Part shown: piece after piece, positions 10,684-16,774 of the stretch
Position numbering within the stretch: position 1 is the first letter of the stretch
Layout: each line of letters starts with the position of its first letter
Assembly (NCBI RefSeq): GCF_020217025.1
Contig: NZ_JAIWOF010000085.1
Location: 1 to 16,774, forward strand
Source of the DNA: Flavobacterium sp.
GTDB taxonomy: Bacteria > Bacteroidota > Bacteroidia > Flavobacteriales > Flavobacteriaceae
Direction: 5' to 3'
Length of the DNA: 16,774 bases
Translations under genes and position numbers: made by a program
Notes under the pieces: generated by a model
What the model was told of the DNA's origin: nothing
Seen by the model: only the letters and a program-made list of their open reading frames with translations
The model's database searches: none

Positions 10684-10720
10684 CAAATGATTCATCATAA
10701 TTTGTATTGAACGACTAATT

Positions 10721-11398
10721 TTATTCTTCTAATAAATCAGGTCTTCTGTTTTTGGTATGTTCATACGCCATTTCTTCACGCCATTTTTCTATTTTTCCGA
10801 AGTTGCCACTCAATAATACTTCAGGAACTTTTAATCCTTTGTATTCGGCAGGACGTGTGTAAATAGGAGGTGACAATAAATTATCTTGAAAACTATCCGT
10901 CAAAGCCGAAGTTTCATCACTCAAAACACCTGGAATTAATCTGATAATCGCGTCACAAAATACAATAGCACCAATTTCGCCACCGCTCAATACATAATCA
11001 CCAATCGAAATTTCTCGTGTAATGTGCATATCGCGAACACGTTGGTCAACACCTTTATAATGGCCGCACAAAAGCATGATGTTTTCGTACATCGAAATGG
11101 AGTTTGCCATTTTTTGATTTAGCGTTTCACCATCTGGCGTCATGTAGATGATTTCGTCGTACGTTCTTTCGCTTTTTAGTTTCGAAATACAATCGTCGAT
11201 TGGTTGTACCATCATTACCATACCAGCACCACCACCAAATTGATAATCGTCTACACTTCGTTGTTTATTCGTAGTGTAATCTCTAAGGTTGTGAAAATGG
11301 ACTTCGACCAATCCTTTCTGAATGGCGCGTTTCATGATGGAAGCCTCAAACGGACTTCGCATTAATTCGGGTAAAACGGTAATAATATCAATTCGCAT
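10721..11398 (-). CDS. trmD: tRNA (guanine-37-N1)-methyltransferase TrmD
   Basis: A 225-residue SPOUT-class enzyme that uses S-adenosylmethionine to form m1G37 in tRNAs, preventing +1 frameshifting. The deep trefoil-knot motifs are present: Y-M-T-P-D-G at 85-90, [10 protein letters not shown] at 111-120 and [11 protein letters not shown] at 131-141. D168 in T-D-S-F corresponds to the catalytic Asp. The N-terminus ([10 protein letters not shown]) and the G-G-G-A-G-M segment at 55-60 are also typical. It is slightly shorter than many TrmD proteins at the C-terminus. The gene starts 17 bases after the stop of a methyltransferase gene, with no room for a normal promoter, so it is probably read from that gene's promoter. 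A decayed copy of its first 24 codons lies at 12222-12293. Confidence 0.97.
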   Translation of the reverse strand: MRIDIITVLPELMRSPFEASIMKRAIQKGLVEVHFHNLRDYTTNKQRSVDDYQFGGGAGMVMMVQPIDDCISKLKSERTYDEIIYMTPDGETLNQKMANSISMYENIMLLCGHYKGVDQRVRDMHITREISIGDYVLSGGEIGAIVFCDAIIRLIPGVLSDETSALTDSFQDNLLSPPIYTRPAEYKGLKVPEVLLSGNFGKIEKWREEMAYEHTKNRRPDLLEE

Positions 11399-11415
11399 GG
11401 TGCAAAGATAGTAGA

Positions 11416-12213
11416 TTATTTTTTAGTTGCCGAAAGCGAATACACCATTGGAATTTTGTTTTCTAAATGTTTGATTCGGAACTTATTTGGTTCAAATTCT
11501 TCGGTTTGATTGAAACAATTGTAAGGAGAATAATCAAATTCGTTAAAACAATTAATTTCCAATCCATTTGAAATCAAAACGTTTAAGACTTCTGAAATCG
11601 GATGATTCCAAGTGATGGTTGTGGCTTGAAGAGAAGCTTCTTTATCGGCGTAAGTTCCAGATTCTTCTTCTAAAATAGGTTCGACATTGAAATAATTATA
11701 GAAAACTTTCTTAAAATCATTATCAAACATCCAAACCACAGGATGAAATTCGGCAAAGACAAATTTTCCATCTGGTTTTAAGAAATGCGAAACTATTTTA
11801 GCCCATTTATCTAAATCAGGAAACCAACCAATTGTGCCATAACTGGTAAAAACAATATCGAATTTTTCGTCTAAATGATTTGGTAAATCATAAATATCAC
11901 AACAAATGAAGGTAGCATCTAAATTCAATTTATTGTTGATTTCTTTCGCTTTTTCAATTGCCTTGTCGGATAAATCGATTCCAGTAGCTTTGGCACCCAT
12001 TCTAGCTAAAGTCATAGTGTCTTGACCAAAATGACATTGTAAATGCAAAATCTTTTTTCCTTTTACGTCACCAAGTAAATCTAATTCGATGCTGTTTAAA
12101 GTCGATTTTCCTTTTAGAAAACCTTCCATGTCATAGAAATCAGAGTTCACATGAACCTCTACTTTATTGTTCCAAGTCAGTTTGTTGATATTTAGGTAAT
12201 CATTAGCTTGCAT
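11416..12213 (-). CDS. Class I SAM-dependent methyltransferase
   Basis: A 265-residue Rossmann-fold methyltransferase of unknown substrate. Motif I is [12 protein letters not shown] at 55-66, the acidic end of beta-2 is D80 in A-T-G-I-D-L-S, motif II/III is C-D-I-Y-D-L-P at 105-111, and motif IV is [13 protein letters not shown] at 118-130. The F-A-E-F-H-P-V segment at 153-159 follows. It has no signal peptide and is cytoplasmic. It resembles small-molecule or UbiE/Tam-like methyltransferases more than RNA ones, but the substrate cannot be inferred. Its stop is 17 bases before the trmD start, giving the order methyltransferase-trmD-rplS. A trmD 5' relic sits directly upstream, ending 8 bases before its ATG, suggesting this gene was inserted at, or duplicated into, the trmD start region. 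Confidence 0.88.
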   Translation of the reverse strand: MQANDYLNINKLTWNNKVEVHVNSDFYDMEGFLKGKSTLNSIELDLLGDVKGKKILHLQCHFGQDTMTLARMGAKATGIDLSDKAIEKAKEINNKLNLDATFICCDIYDLPNHLDEKFDIVFTSYGTIGWFPDLDKWAKIVSHFLKPDGKFVFAEFHPVVWMFDNDFKKVFYNYFNVEPILEEESGTYADKEASLQATTITWNHPISEVLNVLISNGLEINCFNEFDYSPYNCFNQTEEFEPNKFRIKHLENKIPMVYSLSATKK

Positions 12214-12221
12214 ATGAATCG

Positions 12222-12293
12222 TTATTTGTTTATCGAAGCCCCAAATGGACTTCGCATTAATTTAGATACAACATTTACAGTATCGATTCTTAT
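12222..12293 (-). pseudogene. Decayed duplicate of the 5' end of trmD
   Basis: Read on the minus strand from 12293, this stretch aligns without gaps to the first 24 codons of the intact trmD (11398 downwards): 51 of 72 bases match, and 28 of 33 across codons 11-21. The conceptual peptide contains L-M-R-S-P-F-G-A-S-I where TrmD has [10 protein letters not shown]. The ATG has become ATA and codon 24 is a TAA stop. Homology ends just before the methyltransferase ATG. It is a relic, not a gene. It shares no similarity with trmD upstream of the start codon position. Confidence 0.85.
12242..12271 (-). promoter_or_regulatory. Candidate promoter of the methyltransferase-trmD unit
   Basis: On the minus strand TTG (12271-12269), 19 bases, then TCCATTTG (12249-12242), one mismatch from TAnnTTTG. 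Both elements lie inside the trmD relic. The TTG arises from a base that differs from the intact trmD (GTTGTA against GTTTTA). The predicted start lies about 20 bases before the ATG at 12213. Confidence 0.45.
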
Positions 12294-12335
12294 GATCGAT
12301 TTTGAAGCATTAAAGGTAATGAATAGTGGTTTAAA

Positions 12336-12376
12336 AACAAAAAAGCGATGTTTTAAAGAAGTAACATCGCTTTTAG
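12336..12376 (-). terminator. Intrinsic terminator of the short-chain dehydrogenase gene
   Basis: Inverted repeat AAGCGATGTT / AACATCGCTT around a loop of about 10 bases. On the minus strand the hairpin is followed by T6-G-T5, about 20 bases after the stop at 12394. It isolates the dehydrogenase from the downstream methyltransferase unit. Confidence 0.8.
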
Positions 12377-12393
12377 ATTAGATTTTATTGATT

Positions 12394-13113
12394 TTATGGA
12401 TTTGTAGACCACAAAGAAGCATTTTTCAATAAAGCTCTTCTAGGAAGTTGTAATGCACTAACAATTAGTTCAGCAAAATCTTCAGGTTGTAATACGGTTT
12501 CTGTGGAGTCTTTGCTTGCAATTCCTAATTGAATCGACATATCAGAAGCAATTGTGCTTGGAGTTAATGTACAAACTCTGATGTTGTTCTTTCGTACTTC
12601 TTTCATTAACGATTCTGACATTCCGATTACAGCGAATTTTGAAGCAGAATACGCAGAAGTATTTGGGTTTCCGGTTAATCCAGCAGTAGACGAAACGTTG
12701 AAAATATCGCCTTGGTTGTTAGCAATTAAATAAGGTAAAACTTCTTTAGTTACGTAGTACATTCCCATCACATTCGTTTGAATTATCGATTGCCACTGGT
12801 TCACATCCATTTCTAAAAAGCTTCCAAAAGCTGCAATTCCTGCATTGTTTACTAAAATATCGACAGTATTAAAAGTATTCATGATTTCTTGAATTCCTTT
12901 TTTTACTTCGTCATAATTACCGATGTCAAAAGCCGCATACGTAGCGTTTACACCCAATGCTTTTAATTCGGCAACAGTTTCTTTTAAATTCGCTTCATTT
13001 CTTCCTGTTATGGCAACATCAATTCCTTGATTTGCAAATGCTATGGCTGTAGCTTTTCCTAAACCTCTACTACCGCCTGTTATGATGGCTTTTTTACCTT
13101 TTAAATTTTCCAT
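12394..13113 (-). CDS. Short-chain dehydrogenase/reductase (FabG-like)
   Basis: A 239-residue classical SDR, an NAD(P)(H)-dependent oxidoreductase in the cytoplasm. The cofactor motif is T-G-G-S-R-G-L-G at 12-19, N-N-A-G is at 89-92, and the catalytic tetrad is N114, S142, Y155 and K159 (Y-S-A-S-K). Basic R38 after beta-2 (T-G-R-N) suggests NADP preference. It resembles 3-oxoacyl-ACP reductases and sepiapterin-reductase-like SDRs. As it is not in a fatty-acid gene cluster, it is more likely a general carbonyl reductase, and the substrate is unknown. The gene appears monocistronic with its own terminator, and is divergent from the immunophilin gene across 167 bases that carry both promoters. 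Confidence 0.93.
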   Translation of the reverse strand: MENLKGKKAIITGGSRGLGKATAIAFANQGIDVAITGRNEANLKETVAELKALGVNATYAAFDIGNYDEVKKGIQEIMNTFNTVDILVNNAGIAAFGSFLEMDVNQWQSIIQTNVMGMYYVTKEVLPYLIANNQGDIFNVSSTAGLTGNPNTSAYSASKFAVIGMSESLMKEVRKNNIRVCTLTPSTIASDMSIQLGIASKDSTETVLQPEDFAELIVSALQLPRRALLKNASLWSTNP

Positions 13114-13135
13114 TCTTTTTCATGATTTTAGACCA

Positions 13136-13143
13136 CAAATTTA
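13136..13143 (-). promoter_or_regulatory. Candidate -7 promoter element for the short-chain dehydrogenase
   Basis: On the minus strand TAAATTTG, a perfect -7 match 22 bases before the ATG at 13113. No TTG is present at the right spacing, so the upstream element is unsupported. Confidence 0.4.
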
Positions 13144-13226
13144 CTACATAAAGATATTTTACTTGTTTTATATGATGTTAAAGATTGTTTAAATTCGTGA
13201 AGCGATTATGGAGTAGCATATCTTAA

Positions 13227-13257
13227 TTGATAGGTTCGTAATATTTTTGTAGTTTTG
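13227..13257 (+). promoter_or_regulatory. Promoter of the cyclophilin-FKBP gene
   Basis: TTG (13227-13229), 20 bases, then TAGTTTTG (13250-13257), a perfect Bacteroidota consensus. A second perfect -7 octamer, TATTTTTG, sits directly beside it at 13242-13249 but is only 12 bases from the TTG. Predicted transcription start is about 15-20 bases before the ATG at 13281. Confidence 0.65.
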
Positions 13258-13280
13258 CACTTTAATTTAATAAATAGAAA

Positions 13281-14213
13281 ATGGAAAACGGAATATACGC
13301 TAAATTCAATACTTCAAGAGGTACTATTTTAGTAAAATTAACACACGATTTAACACCAGGAACGGTTGGAAATTTCGTAGGATTAGCAGAAGGACAATTA
13401 GAAAATTCAGCACGTCCAATGGGAAAACCATATTACGACGGATTAAAATTTCACCGTGTAATTCCTGATTTTATGATACAAGGTGGTTGTCCTCAAGGGC
13501 AAGGAACAGGTGGTCCTGGTTACAACTTTGATGATGAGTTTCACCCAACTTTACGTCACGATGGACCTGGCGTTTTATCAATGGCTAATGCTGGACCTGG
13601 AACTAATGGTTCTCAATTCTTCATTACACACATTGAAACGGCTTGGTTAGACGGAAAACACACAGTTTTTGGTCACGTTGTTGAAGGACAAGATGTAGTG
13701 GATGCTATTGCACAAGGAGATACAATTGATTCATTAGAAATTGTAAGAGTAGGAGAAGAAGCTCAAAAATGGAATGCTATTGAAGCTTTCAGAATATTTG
13801 AAGGTTCAAGAGAGAAAAGAATTGCTGAGCAAAAAAAAATGGCAGAGGAAGCTTTGGAAAAATTAGCTGCTGGTTTTCAAAAGACTGAAAGTGGTTTACG
13901 TTACCAAATCATCCAAAAAGGAACTGGTAAACAAGCTGAAAAAGGTAAAAAAGTATCCGTTCATTATCAAGGAGCTTTGGAAAACGGACAAGTTTTTGAT
14001 TCTTCATACAAAAGAAAACAACCAATTGATTTCACTTTAGGTGTTGGTCAAGTTATCGAAGGTTGGGACGAAGGAATTGCTTTATTGAAAGTAGGAGACA
14101 AAGCACGTTTTGTGATTCCTTCTTACTTAGGATACGGTTCAAGAGGAGCTGGAGGAGTAATTCCACCAGATGCAACTTTAGTTTTTGATGTGGAATTAAT
14201 GGATGTGAAATAA
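13281..14213 (+). CDS. Dual-family immunophilin: cyclophilin domain fused to FKBP-type peptidyl-prolyl isomerase
   Basis: A 310-residue protein with two unrelated prolyl isomerase folds. Residues about 5-158 are a cyclophilin: [13 protein letters not shown] at 57-69 (catalytic R59, plus F64, M65 and Q67), S-Q-F-F-I-T at 111-116, and W122-L-D-G-K-H127, the Trp needed for strong cyclosporin binding. Residues about 160-202 are a charged helical linker. Residues about 203-310 are an FKBP: V-H-Y-Q-G with Y229, V-F-D-S at 238-241, Q-V-I-E-G-W at 257-262, L-G-Y-G at 283-286, and G-V-I-P-P at 292-296 with F302 near the end. Known pocket positions of both folds are filled, so both halves are probably active. 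There is no signal peptide, so it acts in the cytoplasm. Cyclophilin-first fusions of this type are known from flavobacteria. It is a single gene with its own promoter and terminator. Confidence 0.95.
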   Translation: MENGIYAKFNTSRGTILVKLTHDLTPGTVGNFVGLAEGQLENSARPMGKPYYDGLKFHRVIPDFMIQGGCPQGQGTGGPGYNFDDEFHPTLRHDGPGVLSMANAGPGTNGSQFFITHIETAWLDGKHTVFGHVVEGQDVVDAIAQGDTIDSLEIVRVGEEAQKWNAIEAFRIFEGSREKRIAEQKKMAEEALEKLAAGFQKTESGLRYQIIQKGTGKQAEKGKKVSVHYQGALENGQVFDSSYKRKQPIDFTLGVGQVIEGWDEGIALLKVGDKARFVIPSYLGYGSRGAGGVIPPDATLVFDVELMDVK

Positions 14214-14243
14214 TAAAGTCCAAAATAAAAAGTATATTAAAAG

Positions 14244-14274
14244 AAATCCTGAGACCTTGTCTTGGGATTTTTTT
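14244..14274 (+). terminator. Intrinsic terminator of the immunophilin gene
   Basis: An 11-base stem, AAATCCTGAGA paired with TCTTGGGATTT (two G-U pairs), closes a CCTTG loop and is followed by more T residues. It lies about 30 bases after the stop at 14213. Confidence 0.8.
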
Positions 14275-14285
14275 GTTTATTTTTG
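14257..14285 (+). promoter_or_regulatory. Candidate promoter of the 14309 gene, overlapping the upstream terminator
   Basis: TTG (14257-14259), 18 bases, then TATTTTTG (14278-14285), a perfect -7 element. The TTG lies in the loop of the preceding terminator hairpin. It would start transcription roughly 15-20 bases before the ATG at 14309. Confidence 0.4.
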
Positions 14286-14308
14286 ATAAACTTTAGAAAA
14301 TAATAGAG

Positions 14309-15070
14309 ATGGAATTGGAGAGAATAGTTGAAGATATAAAAGATTTTTGTGATAAAGAAAATATTGTTTTTTTTAATGCTGAAAATTTAGATTTAAAATC
14401 TGATATAATTGAATTTGAACTTGGTTTGTCACATAGAGATTTTTTAATTATTCTTAAAAAACTTAATATAAAAATCCTTATAATTCAAACTGAATTAAAT
14501 GAAATTAATTTGTTGATTAATAATGTTGAAGATAAGAATATAATCAAATATGATGATGATATTCGTAATCTAAAACTACATAATAATGAAATTTCATTAA
14601 TTTCATTATATTTTAAATTTGAAGGAGTTTATTATTTGTTAAAATTAGAGTCTGATTGGAATCAAATTTATGAAAATTTTATCTCACAACTAAGTGATTC
14701 AATATCTGATTCATACATCGAATCATTAGAAGAAGTTAAAAATAATGATAAGGGAATTGTTAATAAAATAATTACATTTTTAGAATCTGATTCAAATTAT
14801 CACAACTTAAAAAGAAAAGAATTAAGGTTTTCGTATATTGAAAAATATTTAGAGAATGAAAAATTTCCAAAAGAATTTGTTCTTAAAAACAAAGGTTTAA
14901 TTTTGAGAGAGTCGGAGGTTTTGTATAATACTATTATTAAAGACAAAATTGATAAAGAACTAGGAGTTAGAATTAAGGAATTAAAAAAAGAAGGTATGAA
15001 AAGAGGAAGTATAGTTTCTGAACTTGGAATATCATACGGTACAGTTAATAAATTTTACTTTAAAGATTAA
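14309..15070 (+). CDS. AT-rich orphan protein with a C-terminal helix-turn-helix-like segment
   Basis: I do not recognise this 253-residue protein. It has no signal peptide or membrane segment and looks cytoplasmic. Residues 1-115 are a mixed alpha/beta stretch rich in I, L, N, D and E. Residues 118-215 look mainly helical and charged. The last 33 residues (about 221-253) read as a basic helix, a short turn and a second helix: R-I-K-E-L-K-K-E-G-M, then S-I-V-S-E-L-G-I-S-Y-G-T-V-N-K. This is the pattern of resolvase- or sigma-type helix-turn-helix motifs, so DNA binding is possible. The gene is visibly richer in A and T than the housekeeping genes beside it, with many AAT, ATT and GAT codons, which suggests recent acquisition or weak constraint. 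The ATG at 14309 is the first in frame after the likely promoter. Confidence 0.7.
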   Translation: MELERIVEDIKDFCDKENIVFFNAENLDLKSDIIEFELGLSHRDFLIILKKLNIKILIIQTELNEINLLINNVEDKNIIKYDDDIRNLKLHNNEISLISLYFKFEGVYYLLKLESDWNQIYENFISQLSDSISDSYIESLEEVKNNDKGIVNKIITFLESDSNYHNLKRKELRFSYIEKYLENEKFPKEFVLKNKGLILRESEVLYNTIIKDKIDKELGVRIKELKKEGMKRGSIVSELGISYGTVNKFYFKD

Positions 15071-15091
15071 ATAAATTTTAAGTTCTTAAAT

Positions 15092-15595
15092 ATGAAAACC
15101 AAATTATCTTTTTTCTTTCTTCTTTTCTCTTTGTTCTCTTTCGGACAAGTGCCGCATTGTGGCTTTGATTTTACCTCTTATTTAGTAGTAAAAGTTCATG
15201 AAGAAGGAAAATCAGATAATATTGCCGATTTGAAAATTACGTTGGTCAACGAAAAAGGAATAGAAATCATCAACGAGAATAATAAATACAGTTGGAAATA
15301 CGGCAATCAAGCTTTAGTTTTTACTAGAAATCACTTAATTAGTAAGCCAAACGAACACGAAAAATGGTTTTTTCCATATTCAGGCGATACGTATTTACTT
15401 TCTGTAACAAATACCTTTCCTGCGGAAGAATTTTATATTAAAATCCAAGATATTAAAGGTAAATACAAAGAACAATTAGTGCAATTGCAAGCTTTTAATA
15501 TGTATATTTTGTGTTCGAGTGAAAACGAACGTCAAGCCAGAACTTTCGGACCAAGAAGTAATAATCCTATTGAGGTGATTTTGGAGAAGAAATAA
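15092..15595 (+). CDS. Secreted protein of unknown function
   Basis: A 167-residue protein with a signal peptide at residues 1-18 (M-K-T-K, a Phe/Leu-rich core, then S-F-G-Q), so it is exported. The mature part looks like a small beta-rich domain: V-V-K-V-H, then D-L-K-I-T-L-V-N-E-K-G, then Y-L-L-S-V-T-N, then E-F-Y-I-K-I-Q-D. The order of strands resembles an Ig-like or transthyretin-like fold, but I cannot place it in a family. Three Cys residues are present in the mature part, including P-H-C-G near its start. It begins 21 bases after the 14309 gene and ends 7 bases before the next gene, so the three may form one transcript. Its base composition is closer to the housekeeping genes than to its two neighbours. 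Confidence 0.75.
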   Translation: MKTKLSFFFLLFSLFSFGQVPHCGFDFTSYLVVKVHEEGKSDNIADLKITLVNEKGIEIINENNKYSWKYGNQALVFTRNHLISKPNEHEKWFFPYSGDTYLLSVTNTFPAEEFYIKIQDIKGKYKEQLVQLQAFNMYILCSSENERQARTFGPRSNNPIEVILEKK

Positions 15596-15602
15596 TTGAT
15601 TT

Positions 15603-15950
15603 ATGGCAAATTCACCAGAAGTAAAATTTCAAGATCATTTCAAGCTCAATGTTTTATTTAAAGATTATATCCTTTTTGAAAATTTGTTGCTTGAAAATAA
15701 TATAGATTTCTATCATAATAGTAATGAAAACTCTGATATTAGTGATGGAACTCTATTCTTTTTGTTAGATAAAGACAGAGTTATTATTGATAAACTCCTT
15801 ATTGATAACGAAATTATAGCCAGTACTGAAACTATTTTAATGTCAGATTATAGAGAAGAAAGAAAAGTTCAAAAATTTCATTTTTTAGTTTATTTATTAG
15901 CGGTTGGGTTACTTATTCTAATTATATTTTTAGTTGATTTGTTTAAATAA
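15603..15950 (+). CDS. Small tail-anchored membrane protein of unknown function
   Basis: A 115-residue protein with a soluble, acidic N-terminal part (residues 1-92) and one C-terminal membrane helix at about 94-113 (F-L-V-Y-L-L-A-V-G-L-L-I-L-I-I-F-L-V), ending L-F-K. The N-terminal part alternates strands and helices (L-F-K-D-Y-I-L-F-E-N-L-L-L-E-N-N-I, then T-L-F-F-L-L-D-K-D-R), which might be a small ferredoxin-like fold of the kind seen in short signal-transducing proteins; this is a guess. It lies 7 bases after the secreted protein gene and is probably co-transcribed with it. Like the 14309 gene it is very AT-rich. Confidence 0.7.
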   Translation: MANSPEVKFQDHFKLNVLFKDYILFENLLLENNIDFYHNSNENSDISDGTLFFLLDKDRVIIDKLLIDNEIIASTETILMSDYREERKVQKFHFLVYLLAVGLLILIIFLVDLFK

Positions 15951-15980
15951 AAAAAACACCGCAATAGGGTGTTTTTATTT
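15945..15980. terminator. Bidirectional terminator between the 15603 gene and the GreA-like gene
   Basis: A-tract, CACC, a loop of about 7 bases, GGTG, T-tract (outer AAATAA / TTATTT also pair). It lies between convergent stops at 15950 (plus) and 15979 (minus) and overlaps both gene ends. The GC core is short. Confidence 0.7.
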
Positions 15981-16353
15981 AATCAATCAATTTAATCTTT
16001 AGCATTTTCTTTCCGCCTGGTAAATCCCATTCGATTTCGTCGTTTTCTTTAAATCCAATTACAGCAATACTTAAAGTAGCTAAAACAGAAACTTTTTGTT
16101 CTTTAATGTTTGCCATTGAAGGCAATACGATTTGAAATTTCATTTCTCTTTTCGTTTCTAAATCTTCAATGATTACATTGGAATTGATTTTGATGAATTT
16201 TTCTGTCACATCTTCCTCTTTGTGAATGGTACCTCGTTCCAATTCTTGTTTTAAGAGTAATAGATCTTTTGAATTGGAAACATTAATATTACTTTTAATC
16301 ATTTCGGTTAAAAGATTAAAATCATGTTTTGTAAAGTTTGGTATTGGTTTCAT
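15979..16353 (-). CDS. GreA/GreB C-terminal-domain protein (Rnk-like)
   Basis: A 124-residue cytoplasmic protein. Residues about 60-124 match the FKBP-like C-terminal domain of GreA/GreB, which binds RNA polymerase at the secondary channel: F-Q-I-V-L-P at 73-78, then V-S-V-L-A-T-L-S-I-A-V-I-G-F at 88-101, D-E-I-E-W-D-L-P-G-G at 105-114. The W-D-L-P-G-G ending is closer to Rnk than to true GreA. Residues 1-50 are a short helical segment, too short for the full transcript-cleavage coiled coil of GreA, so it may modulate RNA polymerase without rescuing backtracked complexes. This is inferred from length. It starts 6 bases after the stop of the truncated glutamate synthase-like gene, suggesting former co-transcription. 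I see no dedicated promoter. Confidence 0.85.
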   Translation of the reverse strand: MKPIPNFTKHDFNLLTEMIKSNINVSNSKDLLLLKQELERGTIHKEEDVTEKFIKINSNVIIEDLETKREMKFQIVLPSMANIKEQKVSVLATLSIAVIGFKENDEIEWDLPGGKKMLKIKLID

Positions 16354-16359
16354 ATTACT

Positions 16360-16686
16360 TTAATTTAAGAATATTGTTTCTTTATCTAATGTTTTGCTTT
16401 TGGTTTCTGGATTTGTAAAATAAATATCCTTGAAGTTTAAATTGGTATTGTAATTTACCCTTCTAAAGAATGTATCTGGCGTTATCTGGTCGGGCGATTC
16501 AAATCCACAAGCTCCAATGAATTCCGCTACCGCTTTCAAAGTATTTTTATGAAAATTCGCTACACGAACGCGTTTATCGGTGATATCTAAACCTTTGTAA
16601 AGTGATTTGTCTTGCGTTGCAATCCCCACAGGACATTTTCCGCTATCGCATTGTAAGGCTTGAATACAACCTAAGGCAAACATCAT
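16360..16686 (-). pseudogene. C-terminal remnant of an FMN-binding glutamate synthase-like protein
   Basis: Only the last 108 residues remain. They begin at M-M-F-A-L-G-C-I-Q-A-L-Q-C and carry the three Cys of the [3Fe-4S] cluster of glutamate synthases in the family spacing (C7, C13, C18, with C-P-V-G-I-A-T-Q). F-H-K-N-T-L-K-A-V-A-E and G-F-E-S-P-D-Q follow, typical of the stand-alone FMN-domain proteins of Bacteroidota. Full-length members are about 500 residues, so the FMN-binding barrel is missing. Upstream in the same frame there are only 11 non-homologous codons and then a TAA stop near 16720, and the other frames show no family-like residues before the junction. The loss therefore looks like a sharp break at about 16687 rather than a frameshift. 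The fragment cannot be catalytic. Alternatives are an insertion or rearrangement breakpoint, or an assembly edge artefact. Confidence 0.75.
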
Positions 16687-16774
16687 CCTATGTTTGCAAA
16701 AGGAAGTTCTTTGAAAATTTTATAAATTTATTTCAACAGAAGAAAGAGAAAGATAAAAGCTAAATCTTGTCATT
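16687..16774. other. Unidentified AT-rich sequence beyond the glutamate synthase break
   Basis: These 88 bases adjoin the truncated gene and have no coding potential that fits it. They contain GTTCTTTGAAAA and a purine-rich AGAAGAAAGAGAAAGA stretch. It could be the edge of an inserted element or rearranged DNA, but no terminal repeat or transposase can be seen before the window ends. Confidence 0.35.

Noticed and set aside
14309..15950. A toxin-antitoxin or phage-defence cassette
   Set aside because: No toxin, nuclease, NTPase or antitoxin motif is visible in any of the three products; spacing and composition alone do not justify the call.

Overview
The window looks like chromosome of a member of the Bacteroidota, most likely Flavobacteriaceae (Flavobacterium-like). 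The DNA is AT-rich. There is a TonB receptor paired with a DUF4249-type lipoprotein, and a very large protein with a type IX secretion (T9SS) type A C-terminal sorting domain. Many promoters fit the Bacteroidota consensus (TTG, about 19 bases, TAnnTTTG) rather than -35/-10 boxes, and starts lack clear Shine-Dalgarno sequences. No rRNA, tRNA, CRISPR array or complete insertion sequence was seen.

Layout from left to right. Positions 1-2565 (minus) hold an outer-membrane uptake pair: a TonB-dependent receptor followed 4 bases later by a DUF4249-like lipoprotein cut by the window edge. Positions 2687-3349 (plus) encode a small secreted protein of unknown role, which ends at a bidirectional terminator shared with a monomeric NADP-isocitrate dehydrogenase (3401-5623, minus). 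Positions 5820-10028 (plus) encode a 1402-residue T9SS-exported modular protein that alternates jelly-roll-like and CARDB-like domains. Positions 10226-12213 (minus) hold a methyltransferase, trmD and rplS, with a separate strong promoter for rplS. A short-chain dehydrogenase (12394-13113, minus) is divergent from a cyclophilin-FKBP fusion (13281-14213, plus). Positions 14309-15950 (plus) hold three small unassigned genes, the first and third very AT-rich. The right end carries a GreA/GreB-C-terminal-domain protein and the last 108 residues of an FMN-binding glutamate synthase-like protein whose 5' part is missing.

Most genes are housekeeping or envelope functions. The least expected signals are these. 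(1) A 72-base decayed copy of the 5' end of trmD lies immediately upstream of the methyltransferase that precedes the intact trmD, so the methyltransferase is flanked by two trmD starts and its likely promoter lies inside the relic. (2) A cyclophilin and an FKBP are fused in one cytoplasmic protein. (3) The glutamate synthase-like gene is cut abruptly at its Fe-S cluster loop. (4) The rplS leader may be structured. (5) An AT-rich orphan gene ends in a helix-turn-helix-like tail. I did not find a convincing complete new system such as a defence island or a mobile element.
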